Source: Lithodes maja (taxonomy: Eukaryota > Arthropoda > Malacostraca > Decapoda > Lithodidae). From it: a DNA stretch of 64,000 nt. The notes under the pieces were generated by a model that worked only from the letters and a program-made list of their open reading frames with translations, did not search any database and was not told the DNA's origin. Positions 21,419 through 31,156 of the stretch are shown here, in pieces (position 1 is the stretch's first letter; each line of letters begins with the position of its first letter). The stretch covers positions 30,831 through 94,830 of the forward strand of contig JBAKBP010008001.1 in the NCBI GenBank assembly GCA_037953745.1. The letters are read 5' to 3'. Both the position numbers and the translations under genes were made by a program.

Positions 21419-22603
21419 ATGTCGTGCCCTAGCACTGACGAGGAGCGAGAGATGCCATTTGAAGAGGTGCCGTTAGTAACCAGTGAGGTGGATGCTAGAG
21501 TTTTTGTGAGTAAGCGGTACCACGTGACGGAGGAGAGGCTGACTGGGGTGAATGTTTATGGCTTGCACCTGATAGCCAAGGTTTTGGGCATTGCCAATGT
21601 AGTAGGGATGTCCAAGGGGGAGCTGATTTCCTGGGTGTTGCGTGGGCGACATGGGGTTTCGGAGGAGAGGGCGTTTGGGGGGGTTCCTCCCCAGATCCCC
21701 TCTCACTCGACTCCCACAGTGCCGTCCACTCAGTTACCGGAGGTTAGCACCCTCCCACAGAGGGATGAGAATTGGCAGATTGGAGTGCCCTCGGGTGGTG
21801 CACATGGTGGTTCCCCAGTTTTTGCCCCCCCTCCTTCAGTAGTGGCAGCTCCCTCTTCCTGCCTGTCTCCAGATATGATATTTAGACTTGAGCTTGCTAA
21901 AATTGAGGCTGAGGCTGAGACCAGGAGGCAGGAGAATGAGACTAGGAAGCATGAGATTGAGGCTGAGTCTAGAAGGCAGGAGAATGAGACCAGAAGGCAG
22001 GAGAATGAGACTAGGAAGCAGGAGAAGGAGATTGAGGCTGAGGTTAGGAGGCACGAGGCTGAGCTTAGGTACGACTCAGAGAAATATTGTGCTCAAATAG
22101 ATTTAGATAAGACTCGTGCAGAGTCGACAGGGACTCGGATGGGCCGTGAGGGCCAAGTAAGAGAACAGTCCTTGTCCCACTTAGTCAAATTGGTGCCGGC
22201 ATTTAGTGAAACTGAAGTCACAGAATTTTTTAATCGTTTTGAGAAGAAGTGTAGGGAGCATAATTGGCCTGAAGAGAAGTGGGCAGCTCTAGTCTCCTCA
22301 AGACTTACGGGTAAGGGTCTGAAGGCTTATGATGCACTGCCTTTAGAGTCTTGCATTGACTACCCAGAATTGAAGAGAGCTGTCCTACGGGCATACGAGT
22401 TGCAACCAGAAACATATCGATTGAAGTTTCGGGGTGTTACAAAGACTAGGGAGGCGACCTTTCTTGAACATGCCCGGGACTTAAAAGATGCACTTACAAA
22501 CTGGACACGTTCTGAGAAAGCTGAGACGGCCGAACAGTTGACTGAGCTGTTTCTGCTCGAGCAGTTTTATAAGTGTACTGGTGCAGAAATGACTAACTAT
22601 TAA
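21419..22603 (+). pseudogene. gag: Element B gag (frame truncated by a 2-bp deletion)
   Basis: Capsid polyprotein that would package element RNA. The first ATG is at 21419 (MSCPSTDEE); the open frame reaches 12 bases further up only through a GTG. Domains: a SAP-like helix pair around residues 41-76 (MSKGELISWVL); a Pro/Ser-rich linker; a highly charged coiled coil around 155-218 built of RRQENET-type heptads; then the capsid domain (about 250-394) ending in a SCAN-like segment with LTELFLLEQFYKC. The frame stops at 22601-22603 because two T residues present in element C (ATGACTTTAACTATT) are missing here near 22594. In C the same protein runs on into the zinc knuckle and protease, so this stop is a mutation and not the natural end. 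Confidence 0.85.
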
Positions 22604-25262
22604 AGAAAAGCAACCAAAAACTCTACAGGAGGCAGCTGAGATGGCTGACCTCCGGCTATCACTAATTCGTGGGTGCGGGTCTGCCCAGCGTAGTGAGGCA
22701 GGTAACAAGGGGCGTGACGCCCCACCCCCCCGAGTTAGTGATATACCTTATGCAAACAAGTACAAGAGCCATGATACCAAGACTGACCACAAGACTAGCA
22801 CCGTCCCATTTAAGAAGGGGCCGGGCCCTTCCCAGTACCAAGGGAAGCCCAAAGGGGAGTTGGAGTGTTATCATTGTCATGAAAAGGGGCACTTTGCAAG
22901 AGTCTGTCCTAGCAAACCACCTACAGCAGCTGTGGCTTTGGCCTGCAACATTGGTGTGTCTCCGAAGTCTTCTGAGTTTGCCCGGGGCAGTTCGTCAGAG
23001 GCTGAGGCACAGCCAATGCAGAAGCACCTGGGAGGCTCGAACCCTGCTCAGGATGTTTTTTGCGACCATAGAGGGCGGGGTTGCGTGATGTGGGCGGGGC
23101 GCAAGCATGGAGTAGAGGTCTTGCGTGATACAGGTGCTTCCCAGACTCTGATGAATAACTTGACTGGCTACCCTATAAATGCGGCTCGGGTGGTAGTGGT
23201 GCAGGGTATTAATGCAACTCGGTCATACCCGCTGGTGCGGTTGGAGTTGGAGGTGGATGGTGTGGCACGTGAATTGGATGTCGGGATTGTGGAGAAACTG
23301 CCAGTGGAGGGCGTCGACCTTCTTCTCGGCAACGACTTTGCAATGCCCGCTTCTGAGGTTCTACCCTTAGTCGTTGCCGAGAGGCCGGCCGACGTGAGTG
23401 GGGAAGAGCAAGAGTGGGTCGAGCGGTGCCAGACACAACCCATGGCGTGTGTTGTCACCCGAGCTCGGGCAGCTAAAGTGTCACAGCCTAGTCCTCCGTC
23501 TTCAGACCAGCAGAGGAACGATCAACAGGAGGAGGCTAAAGCTGGAGTTGGTTTTAAGAGTTTTGACTCGGCGGCTCTCCTGGGTGATTCAGTATTGGCC
23601 CCTATGTTAGAGTCTGGAGAGGCCCCAGGACCTGTCACAGCTAGTGAGGAGGTAGGGCAGGAAGAGACTCCGAGGCAGCAATGTTACACACGGAGAGAAA
23701 AAAGGGTTGCTCAGTTTGATATTGGGGGAGGACTTGGGTTGCTTCGGAAGCATCTAGACAGGTTGGTTCCCTCAGATATTTGTAAACTGCAGTTGGAGGA
23801 TCCGGAAGTTCAGAAGTGTGGTAATGGTGCTGTCGAGATCAAACACGAGGACGGGGAAGCATGTCATGTGAACCTGTTGGAGGAGTTTGTGAGGCAACCA
23901 CCTGAGCAGCCTACTGTCCCTGCGTTGGTCTGCCGCGGCCAAGGTGGAGAAGGAGAGGGGGGCAGTAGGGCACAGGTGGAGGAGAGTAGGGATTGTCATG
24001 TCTCGGCGGAGCAGTGGGCGGGGGACACGAGTCTGGTGGCTGTGGAAGCGCTAGAGCACCTGCCTGAGCAGCAGTGTGCAGCACTCCAGCACCAGCTCGG
24101 TTCATACCCCACTGGTCGTGCCGAGCCCCTGAGTCTCACAACTCGGGCGGTGCAAGATGTTCCACGGGCAGGTCACGTGAATGTTGAAAGACCGTTAGCC
24201 TCGTTGTTTCGGTGGTTCAAGGTGGGCGACGAGGCTTTGGCATGGTTGCCAGGTCAGGGTCGACCCATGGCTGCCAAGGGTGGTGGTCAAAAGGAGGACA
24301 TTGAGCAGATTGGTGAGGTTGGCTGTGGAGTGGATGTGCCCGGTCGTCACATAGCCTCCCAATGCTGCTCTAGTCTAATGCAACAGCCCTACCATAGACC
24401 GACTGTATCTGGCCATGTCTCTAAAAGCGGTGATGCTGCGCAGGCAGATGTCATCACAAGGAATGCGGGGGTGCGCATGTACGGTATCGGCGGGGAAGCC
24501 TTAGCAATAATGAACTATGGGAGTGACTGCACAAGTGGTACTGATTGTCCCTCTCATGACCTGGCTGTTCTAGGGACGAAGGTGGAGAAGGAGGGAGACT
24601 ACAGGTTAGAAGCTGCGGTCTCGGCTGGGTTGTGGGAGGGCACTAGGCATGTTGTTCGTGGAGACAGTGCAAGGCAGTTGTTTACTAGGCTATGGCAGTA
24701 CTTTCGCATGTTTGTTGCTTCTCCAAGCCTGATGTACGGGGTAGAATCCGACATGCAGGCTGGAGATAGTGCAAGGCTCAGTTTAATTCCCTACCGTATA
24801 AATCCTGCTCGACAGCCTATGGTGCAAGCAGAGCTGGATGTTGTGGACGGGAGTACCTACCAGTGCAATGTTATGCCTGACGGACGTAAGAATGCACTAG
24901 CAACGTTTCAGAACCTGATGAATGAAATTGAAAAGGACAATGATGGGCTGGAGCATCTTGTTAAATTCGGCTCAGAGAAGTACAATTCGGCCCAGGGGAG
25001 CTGCTCTGTTGTCGAGGAGGAGCTGCTGGCGGTTGTGCTTGTGCTGGGGCATTTCGAGGTCTATGTTCCAGCCTATGGTCCGGTCGTTGTAGTTTACCCA
25101 GATCATCACCCTCTCAAGTTCTTGGACCAGTTTCACAATCGGAATATGAGGCTGACCAGGTGGTCACTAAGGTTATTGGTATATAACCTGGACATACGCC
25201 ATATTGCCGGTTGTGACAACGTGGTTGCAGATGGTCGTTCAAGGGTATATGATCCTGGGTAG
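22604..25262 (+). pseudogene. Element B: nucleocapsid, protease and rearranged pol remnant
   Basis: Continuation of the element B polyprotein after the 2-bp deletion; open for 873 codons from 22641 although that ATG is internal. Features in order: CCHC zinc knuckle (CYHCHEKGHFARVC, about 22866-22907); aspartic protease with DTGAS (about 23128) and LLLGNDF; integrase linker; then an in-frame jump from EDGEA straight to CHVNLLEEF, which removes the whole integrase core. After that come fragments of the integrase N and C termini out of order (AGHVNVERPLASLFRWF, then VGDEALAWLPGQG), RT fragments without YLDD, and an RNase H remnant (YPDHHPLKFL to VYDPG) that lacks the DAS motif. Gag and protease could work, but the pol part cannot. 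Confidence 0.85.
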
Positions 25263-25742
25263 ATTGACACACGGGTAGCCTCCTGCTTTAGTTTGAATAG
25301 TATTTTGCGCTTGGTGCTTGTTGGCTCGCGGTTGTAGCTCAGCGTATTGGGTCGTAAAGCAGGAGTTGAGCGTTTGGTATAGAAGAAAATAGGCTGCCCT
25401 TATAGTGCAGCCGGGAAAAACATATTAAAATATAAAAATCATAAAAAAAACTCTTTCTTTTTTATATAGATAATTGTATAAGTTTGTCATAGCCTATAGA
25501 GTTTGAGTAGTCCACGAACTATCAAACGGCTGAGCTGCTGTAAGCTCGCTCTGGGAGCATGATATTGTGTCTTTTGCTATTGTTGGGAGGAGTTATAAAA
25601 TGTGATTTTTTTTTAATTTTTATAAGATGTATTTTAGTGATAAACTCAGCTTTGTTTTAGTGCCATGCGGTCGCTGGGTGTGAGGGGCTTGATGGGGTTC
25701 TGTGTGTCAGATTTTAGCTCAGGGTTGAGCAAGTAAAATCTT

Positions 25743-25750
25743 GGGGGAGG
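25743..25750 (+). other. Polypurine tract of element B
   Basis: GGGGGAGG immediately precedes the TGTGACG of the 3' LTR. Plus-strand primer site. The 25263-25742 interval is the 3' untranslated part of the element, without ORFs. Confidence 0.75.
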
Positions 25751-28232
25751 TGTGACGCATGTCGAGTATGAGCATGCTGTACAGAACGCCCAGTCAGGCC
25801 CCACTCTCGCTAGGATCGTCAGGGCAGGAACTTTGGCTGTAGTCTGTGTAGAGTTTCCTAACTTAGTTTATGTGAGCCGTTGTACTATAAGTATTATAAA
25901 TATGTATTTTGTTTTCATCTGAGTCAACGAGTTCTATTTTATATCATTAGTTATAAGTATTGTGTGTGGGACATATTTGTAATGATGAGAGGAGAGAGAG
26001 AGATTACGTAACGGGGGACAGTGAGTGCGCCACGCGGCAGGTAGGCCTAACTCCCTCCTCCCTCCTCCCTCCTCAGCGCGTGGGAAATCCTTTGTCGATC
26101 CCAGATTGAGAGAGAATATTACGTAATGATTGCCAGTGGGCGGTCCTTAGTAGTTTGCGATATGCTCACTAGAGGGCCGAGTATAAAAAGGGAAGTCTCG
26201 CCACATATTCTTCAGAACTCATTAGGCAGAGCGACTTCTCATATCCCTTGCTACTATACATATTCTTCCGACTGATGTGAACTTTCTCTACTCTCTGTAC
26301 CGCCTACCTTCTTCTTTTCCCGACCCTTTTTAACCTCAATGATCCCTTTGGTGCAGAGCTAGTCAGCCAAAGTATTATTGCTTGAGTTCTCACGAGATAT
26401 ATGCCTATTAGACAGCCTATTTTGGAAGGGATAACTAGAATAGGATTGATTAATGTTTGTTGCACTCGTATATGCATTTCCCTGTGTATGATTATTCATG
26501 TTCCTGTTTTCTGCTGATCTAAGTAATGCTAGACTGGGATAAGGCTACTGGAGTTGTGATTCCCTATGTGTATTAGGTTTTGTTGAACCTGTACAATCGC
26601 AACGGAGACTTGGGAAGCCTAGGGGGTCTTTCTGACTGTGTACCTTGTGAGTTTAGCGCTGTGTTGCGAGTGAGGGCTTTTGCCTCTGCCACCCAACACT
26701 GTGCTAACTTGTTTGCTTGACTTTGAGAGGATCGCCAGGAGAGAACCAGATACTAGTGATCTGGATCTCTCAAGAGAGCATCCCGTCAATTAACGTAATT
26801 TGGCCGCACAGCCTTAACCTCTGAAGTGCGCACGGGGGTAAATGAAAACCTCCCCCTGTGCTGACGTATTTGAGGTTTTTCGTCACTAAAATATTCATTG
26901 TACCATTAATAGCATTAATAATTATCCATATGCGCCTATTATGGGTTGATTATAAAGGTATTAACCTGAAACAACAATAAAACGAGTGAAAACAGCGTTT
27001 GGATGGTCAAAATCGGAGATATAGCCCGCGAGTTGTATAATCTATGGGTGAGGCAAACTCCTTTCCCGCCAATTTCCCCCAAGGCCACTGAGACACAGTC
27101 GATCGATACTCTCTCTCTCTCTCTTGCACTCGATGGCCATCAGTGATGACAACACCCTGCTTGCAACTCGCTAATGTTAGCACGAAAATATACCTCAGAA
27201 TAAGGGAATAATAGGGAAAATAGGTGATAACTGAGGAATAGGAGGAAAGTGGGGAAGGAGGGGAGGTAGAGGACTGAGATTTTGCATGGCCCAGGGGCCA
27301 AAAAAAAAAAAAACAAAAAAAAAAAACAAAAATAATTTTTTTTTTTTTTTCGATGTAAAAAGTTGATTTTTAGTTTTACTTACTCCAGAGAGTCTTCCCG
27401 CAGTCCGCCGGCCGAACTCTAAAGAGTCTTCCCGCAGTTCCCGGGTTAAGGACCTCGCTAGGCTACGAGCCGCTTGCTCAGCCATTGTTTCCTAGCCTAC
27501 TGCATCCCAGCTAGACTTTGCTCGGTCAGCAGATACAGCATAGTATTGAAGCTTTCCTTATGTATGTTATTGTTTATGCACTATTGATTTCATGTGTGGC
27601 ACGCTTAGCTACTTTAGAGATTAGTGGCCCACGAGCACAATCCTAGTAGGCTATTGCCAGTGCATTGTCGGAGTACTTCTTTTTTATGTTTGCCATTTAC
27701 TATTGTCTATTCTTATAATTCTTCTTATGTCAATTTAAAGCCTTTAATGTTAGTTAATTGCCAGTGTGTTGCTTATTGAATTGCTGTTCAAAATCCGATA
27801 CTTACTTCTCACGAGTATCCGAGAAGCATCTAACTTTATCAGAAGATTCCTTGCTCGATGCTCGAGGACTATTGTTTAACGTAACGTAATAGTGCCGATC
27901 CGAAGTAGAGGGTGGAGGACTTCTTAAGTTCTTAGTCAAGGGTGGATTACTTCGGCTTCGGCCAACACTATTCTTTGGTGTTGTTGTATTTACTTCTTTG
28001 TTTGATTGTTGACCAGACTAGATAACTCCCGTCTCTTTATTAGTCTGTTGTGAAACGCTAGTACCGAGTTCTTGTATACCCCGTTATAGCAGATAGAACT
28101 CTGGAGGGTATTGGTGTTTTTTGTTCGGCTGGCAGTACTCTGGGGTTGGGATCGTGTGTTTCCGTTGTGGCAGCGAGCCATACTCGAGTCCTGTTTGAGA
28201 GCCCTTGTGTACCCGAGTGCCCGGTCGTAACA
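25751..28232 (+). repeat. 3' LTR of element B (2482 bp, contains a MITE)
   Basis: Same ends as the 5' LTR. The extra 632 bp relative to the 5' LTR are exactly the 628-bp MITE at 26818-27445 plus one duplicated TTAA. The rest differs from the 5' LTR only at a few transitions that I noticed (for example tattatcgc versus tattattgc). Confidence 0.92.
26818..27445. mobile_element. TTAA-flanked element inserted in LTR (628 bp, family 4)
   Basis: TTAA at 26814-26817 and 27446-27449, where the empty 5' LTR has a single TTAA. The ends are imperfect inverted repeats: CCTCTGAAGTGCG at the left against CCCGGGAACTGCG as the complement of the right end. The interior is non-coding with A- and T-runs (27301-27350) and an (CT)n at 27111-27124. 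Piggybac-type non-autonomous element. Its insertion postdates that of element B. Confidence 0.85.
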
Positions 28233-28575
28233 TTATGGTCTCCCCTTAAGGCCTTTGACCGTATTGGTGGTGAAAGGTCAATGTAGATACAGTAGAGTGG
28301 GTGTCCCCAGTACAAAATAGACAAGGGAAAGATGGAAGATGTTCTAGAGAGATTGAATAGGCGTACCGGTATTGTACAAAAAAAAAATACAAATAAATTA
28401 AAAACAAAAACAAAACAAAAAAAGGGGGGGGGGGTAGTAGATGAAGAGTTCCCGTAACTAAGATCGATTGGGTGTGAGAGGGCAATACAGAGATCGGAGA
28501 AATATAAATAGAAACAAGAAAAATAGGAAAATATTTGTTTGACTGCGAGTAGGCTACCGTATGTCAAATGAGCAC

Positions 28576-28690
28576 ACATTTTGTTTTCTATGTGGATGAG
28601 GGAGACAAAAGGCAGAACTGCTTGTGACGAGTGGAGTGCCTCCCCTAGAGTTGAAAGGAATGTTCGAGCTAAAATGCCTGGACACATGGA
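28576..28690 (-). mobile_element. LINE 3' UTR fragment
   Basis: The sequence gagggagacaaaaggcagaa to aaaatgcctggacaca matches the 3' UTR of the LINE fragments at 16140 and 34690. 5'-truncated insertion on the minus strand. The flanking 28237-28575 and 28700-29260 contain A-rich DNA and no recognised gene. Confidence 0.65.
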
Positions 28691-29262
28691 TATACGGTAC
28701 GGTAGGCTAGTATAGCTACCAGTACGGTACCGTTGGTACGGCCGCAGTTCGTCAAAAGGGCTTACGTATACAGAAGCCACTCAAATTACCTGTAACAGTA
28801 CACTCACGGCCAGTAGTTGGTGGTACGGTCGCGCTAATAAGTCATGTCCCAGCTGTCATTACGTTTGGCTTGCTCTGTGCTGTAGTCATATCTGTCAGAT
28901 GTTGAATAGGGTGGGTAAGTGTAGGAACATGCGTATATGTTTCACTCGATATGAAGGTCAGAAGGAATGAAGCTTAGATATTGCTTATACCAATTATTGA
29001 TCAAAACATACTTGGTGCCGAGACATCACTTAGCGCTACTGTACACTATATTTTGAACTATTCATATATGGGAACGAAAGGTTTTGGGATTAGCGGCATA
29101 TGGTGGGCCTGAAATTCAATATTTATCTTCAAATATATCAAAAAAATTTGTGGTATTAAAATAACATTGAACCGTACTTTTCGGCAACTGTATTACGTCT
29201 ACCTACCCAAGGTCAATAGTTGTATCTATAAACCTTGTACCTACCTACCTACAAACATAAAC

Positions 29263-29265
<3 letters not shown>

Positions 29266-29311
<46 letters not shown>
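29266..29311. repeat. (ATT)n microsatellite
   Basis: About 15 ATT triplets, directly before the coding-like fragment shared with 8006-8100. Confidence 0.9.
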
Positions 29312-29550
29312 GGGTGTCAAACCGGAGCAATTTTGTTTGAAGACTTTAATGATTATGAGAAGGAATACAAGAAAATTTAACATGACATAGCATTGTTGGT
29401 AAATCTACAGTTATACTACCCCTCCCCCACCACCTCCCCCCTTCAAAACATGCCTTTTAGCGTGTTTTTGGATGGTTCAGCAGAAAAGGAAACTGGAACA
29501 AAACTTATTTTGATAGAAATTCATCACCAACCAGATACGATTTTTTCAGG
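29311..29550 (+). other. Coding-like segment, possible exon remnant
   Basis: 29311-29375 reads QTGAILFEDFNDYEK, shared with the minus strand at 8006-8100. Further on, 29446-29550 reads an open stretch with FSVFLDGSAEKETGTKLILI and ends at cag followed by gtaatttg, which looks like a splice donor. I do not recognise a protein. It could equally be repeat-derived. Confidence 0.25.
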
Positions 29551-29650
29551 TAATTTGTTGTTGTTTTTATTTTGTTATTTTATATAGGCTAGTGTTGTTT
29601 AATACCGAGGACCGTCGCAGTTTAGTATTTTTAACATTAGCCTAGCCTAG

Positions 29651-29688
29651 CCTAACCTAACCTAACCTAACTTAACCTAACCTAACCT
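29651..29688. repeat. Interstitial (CCTAA)n telomere-type repeat
   Basis: Seven or so CCTAA units with one CTTAA variant. TTAGG is the ancestral arthropod telomere repeat, so this supports an arthropod source. Too short to be a chromosome end. Confidence 0.8.
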
Positions 29689-30080
29689 GTCTAGCGACCG
29701 GTCTAAACCCAGCTCACGTTCCCTGTTTATGGGTTCACAAAGGTTTTTAATACTTCAATGTATCTATTTCAAGTCAAATAGGCTATACATTTCCGCGCAT
29801 CATCAAACCATACTAAGTCTACTACTAATAATATTAACCCGTTAGTACCAACAGAATAGCGACAAAATAGGGGTAGTATAGGCCTAACTGTAGATTTATC
29901 CAAATTTATCTTGAAAGGGGGTCTAGGGGGGAGTAATTTTAAGCTTGATGGAAGTCTAGGGAATCAACTAAGAACCTCCCCTTAAGGGTAATTATTCTAT
30001 AAGTAACTAGGCCTAGGCTATACACATTTACCGTAAACTAGATTATATGTATACGGTAAATATAGAATATATATACTCTC

Positions 30081-30214
30081 AGCCGGAATCGAACCTCCGA
30101 CATTCAGAACGAGTGTTCAAGCTTTTAATCCACGACACCAATGCGTGGTGTAGTGAATTGAGTGAATTAAAAGCTTGGACACTCTTTCTGAATGTTGGAG
30201 GTTCGATCCCGGCT
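30081..30214. repeat. Inverted pair of tRNA-like sequences
   Basis: Left arm 30081-30132 and right arm 30165-30214 are near-complementary. Each carries a B box (ggttcgatcc on the plus strand at the right, its complement at the left) and the shared aagcttggacactc-type stretch. Possibly two SINE heads in inverse orientation, or a foldback element built on a tRNA. Confidence 0.6.
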
Positions 30215-30324
30215 GGGCTAAGGTCCAATCTTACTTTCAACCATCTTTACAATTTTACCAACACACCTAAACTTAGGCTAGTTAGCCTAAATGTTGAAAT
30301 AGCCTCATGAAAATCTGTACCCAG

Positions 30325-30398
30325 GGCGGGAAATTCGGGAATCGAACCCGGGACCCTTCGGTTATGAGGCAATCATGTTACTACAACACTAATAAAGG
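30325..30398 (-). repeat. tRNA-Met-like sequence (pseudogene or SINE head)
   Basis: The minus strand has an anticodon-loop-like CTCATAA (CAT), B box gggttcgattcc and a good T-arm. The 5' half is degenerate (attagtgttgtagtaacatg), so a working tRNA is doubtful. Confidence 0.45.
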
Positions 30399-30576
30399 CA
30401 CAGGTACTGTTCCTGTACCTTACTTAGCCTGGTTACTGGTAGCCTAACTTTCTAAGTAGACCAGCCCTAGGCTATATTTCCACATCTTGCTCAGTTTCGG
30501 CTAACCTATTTAGGCTAGGCTATAGGCCTACTGACTTTGCACCCTATCCCTAGCTAACAAAAGTTAACTTTCGCTA

Positions 30577-30885
30577 GGTTAGGACGGTTACTCAAGTTAG
30601 GTTTGATTAGGCAGGTTACTGGGGCCGGTTACCGGTAGGCAAACTTAGGAAGTTCTATTGGCTTAAAAGGCTAGGTAAGGTTAGGACGGTTACTCAAGTT
30701 AGGTTTGATTAGGCAGGTTACTGGGGCCGGTTACCGGTAGGCAAACTTAGGAAGTTCTATTGGCTTATAAGGCTAGGTAAGGTTAGGACGGTTACTCAAG
30801 TTAGGTTTGATTAGGCAGGTTACTGGGGCCGGTTACCGGTAGGCAAACTTAGGAAGTTATATTGGCTTAAAAGGCTAGGTAAAGC
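30577..30885. repeat. 102-bp tandem repeat, 3 copies
   Basis: Units start ggttaggacggttactc at 30577, 30679 and 30781. They are almost identical and contain the palindromic ggttaccggtaggc. No coding potential. Confidence 0.9.
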
Positions 30886-31156
30886 CTGAGAGTATTTGTA
30901 ACATATAGACTACTTGATATATATATATATATATTCTTCAGATAAATAATATATGCCGTACGATACCGGTACTTAACAATATCAGTCTCAATAACACAAA
31001 TACTACTAGGCCTACTACTACTAATAATAATTATTATTGTAGGCCTATAGGCTAAATAACCTAGATTCAGAATTATTATTATTAAAATAGGGATTCGCAC
31101 CAAGCCTAAAAAGACTATGTGGCACCAAAAGAAACTTTGTGGGGAAAAAAAAAAAT

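Larger units (their letters stand above)
19355..28232 (+). mobile_element. Element B: complete non-autonomous Gmr1-like LTR retrotransposon
   Basis: LTRs at 19355-21204 and 25751-28232 bound an internal region with primer-binding site, gag, protease, a pol remnant and a polypurine tract. The 4-bp target duplication is TTAT (19351-19354 and 28233-28236). Without the 632 bp added by a MITE, the 3' LTR is 1850 bp, equal to the 5' LTR. I noticed only four differences between the LTRs, all transitions, so the insertion is young. Integrase and RT catalytic cores are absent, so it would depend on enzymes from elsewhere, plausibly relatives of element A. The gag-pol frame is broken by a 2-bp deletion near 22594. 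Confidence 0.9.

Noticed and set aside
22641..25262. Independent gene starting at the ATG at 22641
   Set aside because: The same codon is internal to the single polyprotein frame of element C. It looks like a start only because of the 2-bp deletion in element B.
29651..29688. True telomere
   Set aside because: Only a few CCTAA units with unique sequence on both sides; interstitial.
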